From UBA8752 sp002172485 (GTDB taxonomy: Bacteria > Bacteroidota > Bacteroidia > Flavobacteriales_D > Sanyastnellaceae), in NCBI GenBank assembly GCA_042089915.1, contig JBELJZ010000016.1, forward strand, positions 1 through 61,085: 61,085 nucleotides of DNA, read 5' to 3'. Both the position numbers and the translations under genes were made by a program. This document shows, one piece after another, positions 26,316 through 36,600 of the stretch; position 1 is the stretch's first letter, and each line of letters opens with the position of its first letter. The notes under the pieces are model-generated. The model was not told the origin of the DNA and did no database searches. It saw nothing but the letters and a program-made list of their open reading frames with translations.

Positions 26316-26636
26316 TCAGGCCGTCTTTCGCGCAAAGTCCCGCACCTGCTCCTCCCAAATCTGGAAGTGGTCCGAATCGTCCGAGGGGGCTTGCAGCCAG
26401 TCCTTCATCGGACGGCCTTTTCCAGAAGGGTCGAAACCTGCCAAGTCGGCGTGGGCCTCGAACAACGGCGCCATGGCGTCCCGCCCCAATTTGAAGACGA
26501 GGTCGCCATCGAAGTCGACCAAAAACGCCTTGCCCACCACCTTCAAGCAGCGGTGACCAAACAGCTTGCCTTGCGATAGGTCTTCTCCGCCAAGCGATTC
26601 GGCCAACACGTCGAAAGCACCTGCAGCGTCACTCAT
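26316..26636 (-). CDS. TfoX N-terminal-like domain protein
   Basis: The 106-residue protein resembles stand-alone TfoX_N-type domains: KLFGHRCLKVVGKAFLVDFD, then a hydrophobic strand and FDPSGKGRPMKDWLQAP near the C-terminus. In gamma-proteobacteria TfoX/Sxy is a competence regulator, but isolated domains in Bacteroidota have no known role. The ATG at 26636 removes an atypical N-terminal extension of the longer frame. Family assignment is by resemblance only. Confidence 0.65.
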   Translation of the reverse strand: MSDAAGAFDVLAESLGGEDLSQGKLFGHRCLKVVGKAFLVDFDGDLVFKLGRDAMAPLFEAHADLAGFDPSGKGRPMKDWLQAPSDDSDHFQIWEEQVRDFARKTA

Positions 26637-26841
26637 GCCGGGCAAAAATGGTGCAAGCCACGAAATGCACCTCATGGGCCTCAATGCCAAGTTCAAACCT
26701 GATTTTTTCATTTTCAGCCCAATGGACGACCTCTACCTGACCGAGGAAGTGTAGATTGTACACCATGTCTGGGGCCGCTTGCCGACTTCACTTCGCTTTT
26801 TTTGCGAAAAACGCATGGCCAAAGCACTGTAAATCAAAACG

Positions 26842-29800
26842 ATGAACCACAACATCATTCGCCGCGCCCGCCGCATGGCGCTGCTGGCATTCGGGCTGCT
26901 TGTCTGGTCCACTTCACCCCTTCTGGCCCAATCGATTTCCCTCACCGGAACCGTCCTCGACGGTGAATCCGGAGACCCACTCATCGGGGCCACCATTCTG
27001 GAAAGCGGCACCACCAACGCAACGAGCTCCGGGGCCGACGGCTCTTTCACACTGAAGGTCAACGGAATGCCCACCGCACTCAAGGTGAGCTTCATTGGCT
27101 ACGTCGCCCAGACCTTGGCGGTGGAGAACGCCTCCCCCATCCGAGTCTCCCTCGACGTTGACGCCCAGCTCGTCGACGAGGTCGTCGTCGTGGGATACGG
27201 CCGGCAGAAAAAGAAGGTCTCCACTGGATCGATCTCCAAGGTCACCGCCAAGGACATCGAAGGCATTGCCGTTCCGGATGTGACCTCCACACTCGAGGGC
27301 CTGACCTCCGGCTTGATCGTCAACGAATCGAGTGGTCAACCGGGCTCCGGGAAGAGCATCCTCATCCGCGGCATCAGCACCAACGGAGACAACTCCCCGC
27401 TCTACATCGTGGACGGCGTGCAGCTCGGCAACATCGACAACCTCAACCCCAGCGACATCGAGTCCATAGACGTATTGAAGGATGCCGCCTCGAGCGCCAT
27501 CTACGGAGCCCGTGCCGCCAATGGCGTGGTCATCATCACCACGAAAAATGGCAGCAAGGGCGACGCGAGCATCACCTACTCGGCGAGCTACCTGAACTCC
27601 CAGCCGTGGAAGCTACCGACCATGCTCGGGGCGGAGGAATACGTGATCTTGATGCGCGAGAAATTCGCCAACAGCAACCAGACCTCCGCACTGGACGTTT
27701 TGGGCTTCCCCAACTTCGGTGACCCGCTTACCGCCAGCACCAACTGGATGGAGGAGATCTTCAACCCGGCGCAAGTCATCAACCACCGCATCACCGCCTC
27801 CGGAGACAACAGCTACATCTCTTTTGATTACTGGGACCAAAATGGCGTCATCGGTGGGGAGAAGTCCAACTACAAGCGCTACGCCATGCGCTACAACTCG
27901 TCCAAGAAAATCAAGGACTTCCTGACCGTGGGCCAGAACCTGTACTTGAACCGGACGCAGAACAACAACATCGGCACCAACAGCGCCTTTGGTGGCGTCC
28001 AGTCCGATGCCTTCGCCTACGACCCGCTGACCCCGATCTATGACGATGAGGCCGACTTCGGTTTTGCCCAATCGCCTTGGGTTCAGAAGGAGTACATCAA
28101 CCCGTTGAGCCGACTGTACCTCGCGGGAGGTGACAACAAGTCCGACCAGATCATCGGCAACGTCTACTTGGAATACGAGCCAATCGAAGGACTGCGCCTC
28201 AAGACCGACGGTGGTTTTGACCTCAACTGGTACGACTACCGCTACTTCACGCCCACCTACTACTTCCACCCGGCTGCCCAAAACCTGAGCAACGACGTGG
28301 GACAGGGCTCCGGCAACTTCCAAGGCTTCCAGTGGGAGAACACCGCGAACTACACGACCCAAGTGCAGGAGAAGCACAACCTCGACTTCCTCCTCGGAAC
28401 GTCATACCGGACCACGTCATCCCGCCAGGTCGGAGGCTCCTCCCAGTTCATCCCTTCAGACGCCGAATTCAACCCGAACTTCCACTATATCGACGCCGGT
28501 CAAGACACGACCGACCTCGCCTTTGGCGGCGCTGCCGTGGACTACGCCATCATCAGCACGTTCGGCCGACTGCTGTACAACTACGACGAGAAGTACCTCT
28601 TCTCTGCCACCATCCGCCGGGACGGCTCCTCCAACTTCGGACAGAACAACCGCTACGGCGTGTTCCCCTCCGCCTCCTTCGGCTGGGTGGCTTCCAAGGA
28701 GGACTTCCTCAAGGATTCGGACCAAATCAGCTTTCTGAAGGTCCGCGCCTCTTGGGGAGTCAACGGTTCCGACCGCATCTCCCCGCTGAGCTACGTGGCC
28801 CGCATCCAAAACGTATTCACCTACCCCTTCGGCTCGGAGGTGCAGACCCTGAACACGGGCACGGCCCTGGCCGCGCCGCCGAACCCCAACGTCCGCTGGG
28901 AAGAAAGCGTCCAGCTGGACCTCGGTGTGGAACTCGGGCTGTTCGACGACAAGGTCTCCTTCGAGGCCGACGTCTACCGCAAGCAAACCAAGGACCTGCT
29001 CATGACCCAGCAGATTCCCGGCTACGTCGGCGCCACCAACAACCCGACCTCCAACCTCGGTGAAATCCTCAACGAAGGCGTGGAGTTCTCCCTCGGATAC
29101 CGCATGGGACAGGGCGACCTCAAGCTCAACACCACCCTCAATTACACCCACTTCCGCAATGAGGTCATCAGCGTGGCGGGCGAGACGGGCTACCTGAATG
29201 GTTGGGGCTGGCCGGTGCGCAACACCGCCATCACCCGGATGACCGAGGGCTACGCGGTCGGCCACTTCGTCGGGTATCAAGCCGACGGCATCTTCCAGAC
29301 GCAAGCCGACATCTTCAGCCACATCAACCAGGAGGGTGATCCCCTCCAGCCCAACGCCCAGCCCGGAGACATCCGCTTCCTCGACACCAACGGGGACGGC
29401 GTCATCAACTCCGACGACATCGGCGACATCGGCACGCCGTGGCCAAAGCACATCCTCGGACTCAGCGCCAACCTGACCTACAAAGATTTCTATGTCAACG
29501 CCATTTTCAACGCCCAGCTGGGGCACGAAATCTACCGCACCTACGAGCGGAGCGATGTGACATTCGCCAACATGCAGACCTTCTGGCTCGACCGTTGGAC
29601 CCCCGAGGCCCCGAGCGCGGAACTCCCGCGCCTGACCTCGACCGACCCCAACAACAACCAGCGCCCGTCCAGCTTCTACGTGGAGAACGGCAACTTCCTT
29701 CGCCTGCGCAACTTGCAAATCGGCTGGAACCTGCCGGCCGAATGGACGCACCGCGCCAAGATGAAGGAGGTCAAGATCTACCTGACCGGAAACAACCTGT

Positions 29801-29931
29801 TCACCATCACCAATTACCGCGGATTCGACCCGGACATCGGCACCAGCGGATGGATCCTCGACACCGGCATCGACAAGGGCTTCTACCCCAACAACCGCTC
29901 CCTCGGTGCCGGCCTCAACGTCACCTTCTGA
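26842..29931 (+). CDS. SusC/RagA-like TonB-dependent outer-membrane receptor
   Basis: The 1029-residue receptor has a signal peptide (to about residue 30, LLAQ), a carboxypeptidase-regulatory-like domain (about 33-113), then the SusC hallmark VVVVGYGRQKKKVSTGSIS, a plug domain with PLYIVDGVQLGNIDNLNPSD and AANGVVIITTKNG, and a long beta-barrel ending LNVTF. It imports oligosaccharides across the outer membrane with TonB energy. SusD follows after 10 bases and a PKD-containing lipoprotein after that. The surrounding GH16, GH5, GH30 and GH3 genes suggest a beta-1,3/1,6-glucan substrate. No adjacent regulator (SusR, hybrid two-component or sigma/anti-sigma) is visible. Confidence 0.95.
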   Translation: MNHNIIRRARRMALLAFGLLVWSTSPLLAQSISLTGTVLDGESGDPLIGATILESGTTNATSSGADGSFTLKVNGMPTALKVSFIGYVAQTLAVENASPIRVSLDVDAQLVDEVVVVGYGRQKKKVSTGSISKVTAKDIEGIAVPDVTSTLEGLTSGLIVNESSGQPGSGKSILIRGISTNGDNSPLYIVDGVQLGNIDNLNPSDIESIDVLKDAASSAIYGARAANGVVIITTKNGSKGDASITYSASYLNSQPWKLPTMLGAEEYVILMREKFANSNQTSALDVLGFPNFGDPLTASTNWMEEIFNPAQVINHRITASGDNSYISFDYWDQNGVIGGEKSNYKRYAMRYNSSKKIKDFLTVGQNLYLNRTQNNNIGTNSAFGGVQSDAFAYDPLTPIYDDEADFGFAQSPWVQKEYINPLSRLYLAGGDNKSDQIIGNVYLEYEPIEGLRLKTDGGFDLNWYDYRYFTPTYYFHPAAQNLSNDVGQGSGNFQGFQWENTANYTTQVQEKHNLDFLLGTSYRTTSSRQVGGSSQFIPSDAEFNPNFHYIDAGQDTTDLAFGGAAVDYAIISTFGRLLYNYDEKYLFSATIRRDGSSNFGQNNRYGVFPSASFGWVASKEDFLKDSDQISFLKVRASWGVNGSDRISPLSYVARIQNVFTYPFGSEVQTLNTGTALAAPPNPNVRWEESVQLDLGVELGLFDDKVSFEADVYRKQTKDLLMTQQIPGYVGATNNPTSNLGEILNEGVEFSLGYRMGQGDLKLNTTLNYTHFRNEVISVAGETGYLNGWGWPVRNTAITRMTEGYAVGHFVGYQADGIFQTQADIFSHINQEGDPLQPNAQPGDIRFLDTNGDGVINSDDIGDIGTPWPKHILGLSANLTYKDFYVNAIFNAQLGHEIYRTYERSDVTFANMQTFWLDRWTPEAPSAELPRLTSTDPNNNQRPSSFYVENGNFLRLRNLQIGWNLPAEWTHRAKMKEVKIYLTGNNLFTITNYRGFDPDIGTSGWILDTGIDKGFYPNNRSLGAGLNVTF

Positions 29932-29941
29932 TTCGACCATC

Positions 29942-31567
29942 ATGAACAAGCTTCAACGCAACCTCACCGTCCTCGCAGGAGCCGTCCTCGTCCTGGCCGC
30001 CTGCAGCAAGGACCGCCTGGAAGTAGAACCCGTCAACGAGTTCCTCTCCAGCAATTACTACGAAACCGAAGGCCAAATCGCCTCGGCGCTCATCGCCGTC
30101 TATGACCCCCTCGGCTGGGGCATGGCCTATGGTCAATGGGTAGGCCACGTCATGTACGGGGACATCCGTTCAGACAACGCCAACGCCGGAGGTGACCCGT
30201 CCAACAACGACCAGCCCGGCTGGCAGGAGTTCGACGACTTCACCAACACGAACACCAACGTCGTCACCCACCCGATCTACCGCCGGGGATACGTCGGCAT
30301 CAGCCGGGCCAATGCCCTGATTGACCTCGCGCAGATCGAGTCCGATGCCGTGACCGAGTACAAGGCCCAAGCCAAATTCCTGCGCGCCTACTACCACTTC
30401 GACCTGTTCCGCCACTTCGGCCCTATTCCGCTCATCACGACGAGCCTGACGCCGGAGGACGTCAACCTCGAGCGCAGCACGCTGTCGGAGATCATGCAAC
30501 AAATCGTCACCGACTGCGAAGAGGCCATCCCCCACTTGCCGCTCATCGCCCCGACCGGGCAGGAAGGTCGGGTGACCCAGGGCGCCGCCTACGCCCTCAT
30601 GGGCAAGGCCTACCTCTACTGGGCCGACCTCAAGAACGACGACCCACAGCTCTTCCAGAGTGCAGCCGCCGCCTTCCAGAATGTGGTGGACCTCGGCGTC
30701 TACCAGCTGGTCGACGACATGGAGGACCTCTACAAGTTCGAGAACCGCAATACGGTCGAATCCGTCTTTGAGATTCAGCGCACCCCGCTCTACCAGAGCG
30801 ACTGGGGCTGGTTCGAGGGCGTGGATGGAAACGGCATGATCCAGCTTTGCGGCATCCGGGGCCTGTGTGCAGAACACCCCGAATACGAGACCGGCTGGGG
30901 GTTCATGAGCGTGACGCCCAGCCTGTGGAACCACTTCCTGGAAGACGACACCTACCGCCGAGATGTGGCCATCATCTCCGAGGATGAACTCGCCCAGGAC
31001 CTCGCCGATGCTGGACTGAGCTGCGACCCCATCATCGACATGACCCAGAACAACCCGGTGGACTTCACCGGGTACTGGCAGGAGAAGTTCCCCAATCTGA
31101 AGGCTTACGCTGGCACCAACATCAACGGCGGAAACGAGCACCTGACCAAGGCCCAGAACACCCCGGTTTTCCGCTACGCCGACGTCCTGCTCATGCTCGC
31201 CGAGGCCCTCCACCGCGGCTCCGGAGACGACGGACTCGCCATGGCCTACATCGACCAGGTCCGCGAGCGCGCTGCCGGCCCCGGGGACAACAGCAGCACC
31301 TACCGCACGGCGTCCATGGTGATGGCCGACGAGGGCTGGAGCCTGCTCGACCTCATCTGGTACGAGCGCCGGGCTGAGCTGGCCTGCGAGGGCGACCGCT
31401 GGTTCGACCTTGTCCGCAGCGGACGCGCCAAAGCCGACCTCTTCCTCGACGACGGAGACAAGGCGGCCAACTTCAACGAGACCCACTTGTGGCTGCCGAT
31501 TGCCCTCGAAGAGACGCAGATCGCCCCCACCCTCACGACCTACCCCGACGCCTCCCTCTTCAACTGA
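29942..31567 (+). CDS. SusD/RagB-like nutrient-binding lipoprotein
   Basis: The 541-residue lipoprotein (LVLAAC, Cys21) has SusD features: an N-terminal YETEGQIASALIAVYD helix, TPR-like helical repeats such as AKFLRAYYHFDLFRHFGPIPL, and the C-terminal family signature IWYERRAELACEGDRWFDLVRSG. It caps the SusC channel and captures glycan at the cell surface. The ATG at 29942 is 10 bases after susC; the longer in-frame start lies in the susC end and lacks a signal. It belongs to one operon with the receptor and the PKD lipoprotein. Confidence 0.95.
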   Translation: MNKLQRNLTVLAGAVLVLAACSKDRLEVEPVNEFLSSNYYETEGQIASALIAVYDPLGWGMAYGQWVGHVMYGDIRSDNANAGGDPSNNDQPGWQEFDDFTNTNTNVVTHPIYRRGYVGISRANALIDLAQIESDAVTEYKAQAKFLRAYYHFDLFRHFGPIPLITTSLTPEDVNLERSTLSEIMQQIVTDCEEAIPHLPLIAPTGQEGRVTQGAAYALMGKAYLYWADLKNDDPQLFQSAAAAFQNVVDLGVYQLVDDMEDLYKFENRNTVESVFEIQRTPLYQSDWGWFEGVDGNGMIQLCGIRGLCAEHPEYETGWGFMSVTPSLWNHFLEDDTYRRDVAIISEDELAQDLADAGLSCDPIIDMTQNNPVDFTGYWQEKFPNLKAYAGTNINGGNEHLTKAQNTPVFRYADVLLMLAEALHRGSGDDGLAMAYIDQVRERAAGPGDNSSTYRTASMVMADEGWSLLDLIWYERRAELACEGDRWFDLVRSGRAKADLFLDDGDKAANFNETHLWLPIALEETQIAPTLTTYPDASLFN

Positions 31568-31616
31568 GGCCGGGATTCCCCTTGAGAATTCAACCATACA
31601 ACCCAATCCAACGAAC

Positions 31617-33311
31617 ATGAACAAGACGATCCAGGCCCTGAGCCTGCTCCTCGTTGCCAGCCTGGTCATCGCCAGCTGTCGCAAGGACCCTGACCCGGAG
31701 CCCACAGCGGTGATCGCCAGCTTCCAATACGAAGTGAGCGAGACCAACTGGGCCGAGGTGACCTTCACCAATTACTCCGTCAACGCCACGTCCCACATCT
31801 GGGACTTCGGAGACGGGAACACGAGCACCGAGACCAGCCCCACCCACGTCTACGCTGGAGGCGGGGAGTTCGAAGTCACCTTAACGGCCACCGGTCTCGA
31901 CGGCTCCGCCTCCAAGACGGAAACCATCGCCATCGTTGACCCGAACAATGCCGCCATCTTCCTGTCCGGAGCAGGCGGAAAGACCTGGTACCTCGACCGC
32001 GAAGAGCTTGCACTCGGCATCGGACCGGCCATCAACGACAACAGCTGGTGGTCCTTCGGTGGCGCCACGCCGCTCGGCGAGCGCCCCTGCATCCTCGATG
32101 ACAGCTACACCTTCAACCCCGACGGAACGTGGGAGAAGAACACCAACGGAACCCTCTTCATGGACTCCGACGGAAACGGTGGCTGGCTCGGCATCGACGA
32201 GACCTGCATGGACGAGAGTGAGCCCGGCGTTTGGACCGGTCCCAACGGCGAGGACCTGAGTGCCTTCGCAGACGGTGGCAACTACACGTATGACTTCAAC
32301 GTCAACAACAACACCATCACCCTGGACGGCTTCGGCGCCTACATCGGCCTGTGCAGCAAGACGGAAAACGGCGACAGCTACATCCCCGTGGCCACCAAGG
32401 TGTACACCATCATCGACATGGTGGAAGGAGACACCGAGGACCGCTTGAGCATGGCCCTCGTCCGAGGTGACGGAAGTGCATGGAACTTCTACCTCGTGCA
32501 TTACCACGACGAGGCCGACCTTCCGCCGATCCCCGCCTCCTCTCCGGTGGCCAACTTCTCCTACGCCGTTGACGGCAACACGGTGACCTTCACCAACAGC
32601 ACCTCCAATGCCACGTCCTACGTCTGGGAATTCGGCGATGGTGGCGTGAGCTCCCAGGAGGACCCGGTGCACACCTATGCCATGGACGGCAACTATGAAG
32701 TGAGCCTGACCGCTTACGACGACGCAGGCCAAAGCGACAACATCACGCAAACCTTGACCATCAGCTCTGCCGCCTTCACGGCCGGAACCCTCTCGAGCGC
32801 GACGGGCAAGACCTGGATGCTCGACGGCGAAGCTTCCTACTACGTGGGAGAGTGTCTCGGTTGCAACAACTGGTGGGGTGGCATTGACGCGGCCGGTGTC
32901 ATCGAACGCGCCTGCCAGCTGGACGACCAATGGGTCTTCTACGACGACGGCACCATGGAGTACATCACCGACGGCATCATCTGGGCCGAGGGCTACCTCG
33001 GGTTTGCCGAAGAGTGCATCGACGAGACCGAATTGACCCCGCCGCTGGACGCGTATGCCGCTGGATCCCACACCTTCACCGCCACCGGTACGGAGGTCAC
33101 GGTGAACGGCGTGGGCGCCTTCATCGGCTTCAACAAGGCCTACAACGGTGGTGAGCACCCTGGTGACGGAAGCGGCGTTCCCGCCAGCACCATCACCTAC
33201 GAGGTTTACCAGTACACCAATGTGGATGGCGTTGAAACCCTGACCATCGCAGTGGACTACGGCGCCAACCCCGGAGAAGCCTACTGGCACATGCGCCTCG
33301 TCGCACAGTGA
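31617..33311 (+). CDS. PKD-domain surface glycan-binding lipoprotein with internal duplication
   Basis: The 564-residue lipoprotein (VIASC, Cys21) consists of two copies of the same two-domain unit: a PKD domain (about 32-108 and 309-383, with HIWDFGDGNTS and YVWEFGDGGVS) followed by a domain of about 180 residues (112-297 and 388-564). The latter share GKTWYLD/GKTWMLD, a WW pair, ER(P/A)C(I/Q)LDD and a DGTxE segment. I do not recognise the second domain. Its position after SusD in a beta-glucan locus matches SusE-position surface glycan-binding proteins, so it probably binds laminarin-like glycan; this is inference. It ends with a strong terminator. Confidence 0.85.
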   Translation: MNKTIQALSLLLVASLVIASCRKDPDPEPTAVIASFQYEVSETNWAEVTFTNYSVNATSHIWDFGDGNTSTETSPTHVYAGGGEFEVTLTATGLDGSASKTETIAIVDPNNAAIFLSGAGGKTWYLDREELALGIGPAINDNSWWSFGGATPLGERPCILDDSYTFNPDGTWEKNTNGTLFMDSDGNGGWLGIDETCMDESEPGVWTGPNGEDLSAFADGGNYTYDFNVNNNTITLDGFGAYIGLCSKTENGDSYIPVATKVYTIIDMVEGDTEDRLSMALVRGDGSAWNFYLVHYHDEADLPPIPASSPVANFSYAVDGNTVTFTNSTSNATSYVWEFGDGGVSSQEDPVHTYAMDGNYEVSLTAYDDAGQSDNITQTLTISSAAFTAGTLSSATGKTWMLDGEASYYVGECLGCNNWWGGIDAAGVIERACQLDDQWVFYDDGTMEYITDGIIWAEGYLGFAEECIDETELTPPLDAYAAGSHTFTATGTEVTVNGVGAFIGFNKAYNGGEHPGDGSGVPASTITYEVYQYTNVDGVETLTIAVDYGANPGEAYWHMRLVAQ

Positions 33312-33330
33312 TCCTTCTCATTTGAACCTG

Positions 33331-33366
33331 AAAAGGGGAATCGGCTCAGCCGGTTCCCCTTTTTTC
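33331..33366 (+). terminator. Intrinsic terminator of the SusC-SusD-PKD operon
   Basis: Stem AAAAGGGGAA(T)CGGC / GCCGGTTCCCCTTTT with a three-base loop and T tract, 20 bases after the stop codon at 33311. Confidence 0.88.
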
Positions 33367-33410
33367 TTTCCCGAATGCAGCTGGATGCGCCATCGTCTGA
33401 ACGGTACGCT

Positions 33411-33458
33411 AATGAAGAGGCTGTTGTCTAAAACCAAGATCGAATCAGCCTCCTCATT
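33411..33458. repeat. 13-bp inverted repeat around a 22-base centre
   Basis: AATGAAGAGGCTG (33411-33423) and CAGCCTCCTCATT (33446-33458) are inverted repeats with one mismatch. The outer segment GAGGCTGTTGTCTAAAAC recalls terminal repeats of some transposase families, but no transposase is present and the element would be only 48 bases. It may be a solo remnant or an RNA hairpin with a large loop. It lies in a 324-base gap between two convergent genes; otherwise that gap holds only two terminators. Confidence 0.45.
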
Positions 33459-33561
33459 CACGGCCTAGCCCCCAACCTCATTCTTGGCACCTTCGCTGTG
33501 GGCACGGCGCGCATCCGTGCATTCGACTCAACCTGATTCGCGGAGGTCGAGATGCGACATC

Positions 33562-33594
33562 AAAAAAGGAGAGCCGTGTGGGGCTCTCCTTTTT
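33562..33594 (-). terminator. Intrinsic terminator downstream of the GH5 gene
   Basis: Stem AAAAAGGAGAGCC / GGCTCTCCTTTTT with a GTGTG-type loop; A and T runs on both sides allow action in both directions. It lies 42 bases beyond the GH5 stop on the minus strand. Confidence 0.82.
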
Positions 33595-33635
33595 GTTGGG
33601 CAAACGGGCACGACGCCCAACACCATCAATTCGGG

Positions 33636-36600
33636 TCAGCGGAGGGGCTTCAAAAAGCGGCCGGTGTTGACCGTTCCGTCCTCGCGGGTGACGAACACTT
33701 CGTATACGCCGGCAGCCAAGCCGTGGAGCGACAGGCGCTCCGCAATGGCGGACGTCTCGTAGTAGGTCTTGCCGAACACCGGACGGCCGGTGGCATCATA
33801 GATGGACAGCGTCAAGTTCTGCGGGAAGAACACTGAGAAAGCGATGTTCACCTCGCCCGTCTGCACGGGATTCGGGTAAGCCATGACCGACTGGAAGGAC
33901 GTCGGGCCCGCGTCTTCAATCTCCTCGTTGTACTGCCACTCCATCCAGTTGAAATTGAATGGCGCCTCCGTCACGATGACCCGCAGGGTGTACAGGCCTT
34001 CATCGAGCACCAGGTCTCGGCTCGTGGTCTCCCACGTCTGCCAGCTCCCCGTCGACGAAAAGGACACCGTGCCCAGCCCGGTCACTTGTCCGTTGAGGTC
34101 GACCAGCTCGAGGGCCACCGCCCCGTCCTGCTCGGACGCAGTCCGGAAGTTCACCGTGTAGTCGCCCGAGTACTGGACGTTGACCTCGTACTCCATGTAG
34201 TCGCCCGGATCAAGGAAGCCGAGGTTCTGGCCTCCCCCATCGTCGGTCGTGGACTCGACCTCAATCCCGGATTGGGTGCTGAAGCCCTCGGCCTCGATCC
34301 ACCCGGGAATGGCATACCGAAAGTCCAGGTCGTTGTGGACGTCTTCCATCGTGAAGGCGGCCAGGGTGCCACCATCCGGCGCCGTGATCTGATTGCCCGC
34401 GTAGGACAGCGTCAGGTTCATGGTGGCGTCCATGTTGTCCTCCACCTCAAACAGGAGCACGCGGTCGTTCTGCGGATCCGTGGAGGCGGTCAACAACGTC
34501 AGCACTTCCCCATCGTCCTGCAGGGTGAACACCTCCGGCCCCTCCACGAAGGGAAGCTGGATGGGCTTGTTCAAGGTGAGGCGAATTTGGTTGGCATCCT
34601 CCGTCTTGGCATTGACAAAGGCCATGCCCACTTCCGAGGCGGGCGTTCCGGTCGCCACAAAATTCAAATGGCTGATTTCAAATCCGCCCTGGTCCGCGTA
34701 GAAGACCAGACCGGCCGGCCCCTCCTCGAGAAACACGTCCTCGATGGTCACCGTTTGCCACCCCCCGGCCACGCCAAACGCGGTGAATTCCTCATAGGAC
34801 GACACATCTTGGCCGTCCACCTCGAAGTGGACCAAGCCCGGCGTCTCCCCGACGGACACCCGCATCTTGATGTCGTACAGCCCCCCGGACGTCACGTCCA
34901 AGGTGTACTTCATCCACTCGCCAGATGCGAGCCAGCTGACCTTGTAACCGTTGTCGTAGACGGGGTCGTTGGAGAACGTGATGTCCACCCCGTCGTTGCG
35001 GTACTGCCACCCCGAATTCCACTCGGTGTAGTTGCCGGTGGACACGTGGTAATTGGCGACCTGTACATCTCCGTAGGCCGAACCGACCACGCCCATGTCG
35101 AAGTCCGTGGCGTGAATGACGCCTGGCACCGTTCGCATCTCCCCTCCATAGGGGATGGTCTCGTCGGTTTGTACCTGACGGAACATCGCGTCTGCCACAT
35201 CCGGCTGGAAGCGGCAATTCTCGAATTTGAGCTTCTCCGTCAAGTCCATCAGGATGTCGGTGGCCTCCTGCGCTGACGGGGCCGCGGCGTTGCCGCTCCA
35301 GTAATCCAGCAGGCTCTGGTATCCCTCGGTGTTCTCGATGGCGAGGCAGCCCGAAATGCTGGCCACCTTCTTCAACGGCCACCACGCCCATCCGATGTTG
35401 AGCTCTTCCAAGAGGTGGATGGCATCGCGGAACCAGACGTTGGAGTTCTCGCCACTCTCCCCGAGGTACAGGGGCACGTTGTGCGCGTCGCGAATAGTGG
35501 TGGCAAAGCCCATGGAGCCCACGTCGTTGATGCTCCAGTACTTGTGCGGCGAGTACACGAGGTTGTCGTCCCATGGCGGGGTCAAGCCGGTGAAATCGTT
35601 GGCCCACCAGTTGCCCTCGATGAAAATGATGTGGTCGGGGTCCACAGAGCGGATGCTGTCTGTGCACTGCTCGTAGAGGTTGCGCAGGGCGGTGCCGTTG
35701 GGCAGGTCCCAGTTGGGCTCATTGAGCAGGTCGTAGCCAGCCACCCAGTCCTCGTCGACATAGATCTCCGCGAGGCGCTTCCAGAGGGCCGCCATCTTGT
35801 TCTGATTCTCGACGCTCTCCCACAGGGACGGCTTGGACGGGTCGTAGTCGGAAATGGCCGCGTCATAGCCCTGACCTCCCGGTGCAGCGTGTAGGTCGAG
35901 GATCACGTACATCTCGTTCTGCTTGCACCAAGAGACCACGCTGTCGGTCAGCTCGAAACCGATTTCCAGCCACGTGTTCTCTCCCGGTACGGGCTCCTCC
36001 TCGATGGGCAGGGTGAACAGGTTGTAGTGCATGGGCAAGCGAACCGAATTGAAGCCCATCTCCTTCATCGCATCGATGTCGGCCTTGGTGCAATGGTTCT
36101 GCAACCAGGCGTCGTAAAAGTCCTGCGTGGCCTCCTCGCCGATGAGCTGAGTGATGATGGCGCGGATCTCGTGCTGGGGATTGGCAAAACCGGCCGTCTG
36201 GAGCATGTAGCCCTCCTGGACCATCCATCCGCCGAGGCCCATGCCGCGGAGCAGGACGTTTTCACCGCTCTCGTTGACGATGCTGCCACCGCTGGTGGAC
36301 AGGCGCGGGCCGTTGGCAAAGGGCGGCGGCGGTGGTGAGCACGCCTGACCAAAGGCGGCCAATTGGACCAACATGTCCCCCACCCCGATCAGGCCGTCTC
36401 CATCGTGGTCCGGGCAACTCAGATCGGCCAATTCAAAGGTGCAGCTCCCATCTTCCCAACGTGCAACTGAGCTGAAGTTCACCGCTTCCGGGTAGGTGCA
36501 GCCGGCGCCGGGGGCCACCGCACACAAGGCGGACGGCGAGGCTGGATCGGCCAGCGGGTTGTAGTTCGGAGACAGCGGATCGGCGCACCCTGAGCATCGG

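Noticed and set aside
26790..26815. TTCGC-T7-GCGAA hairpin upstream of SusC
   Set aside because: The loop is the T run itself, so it does not form a terminator of normal geometry; possibly only promoter-region AT tract.
28456..29949. Long minus-strand frame opposite the SusC gene
   Set aside because: Antisense of conserved receptor sequence; no natural protein features.
30170..31771. 533-codon minus-strand frame opposite the SusD gene
   Set aside because: Shadow of SusD and of the start of the PKD lipoprotein; no signal or domain.
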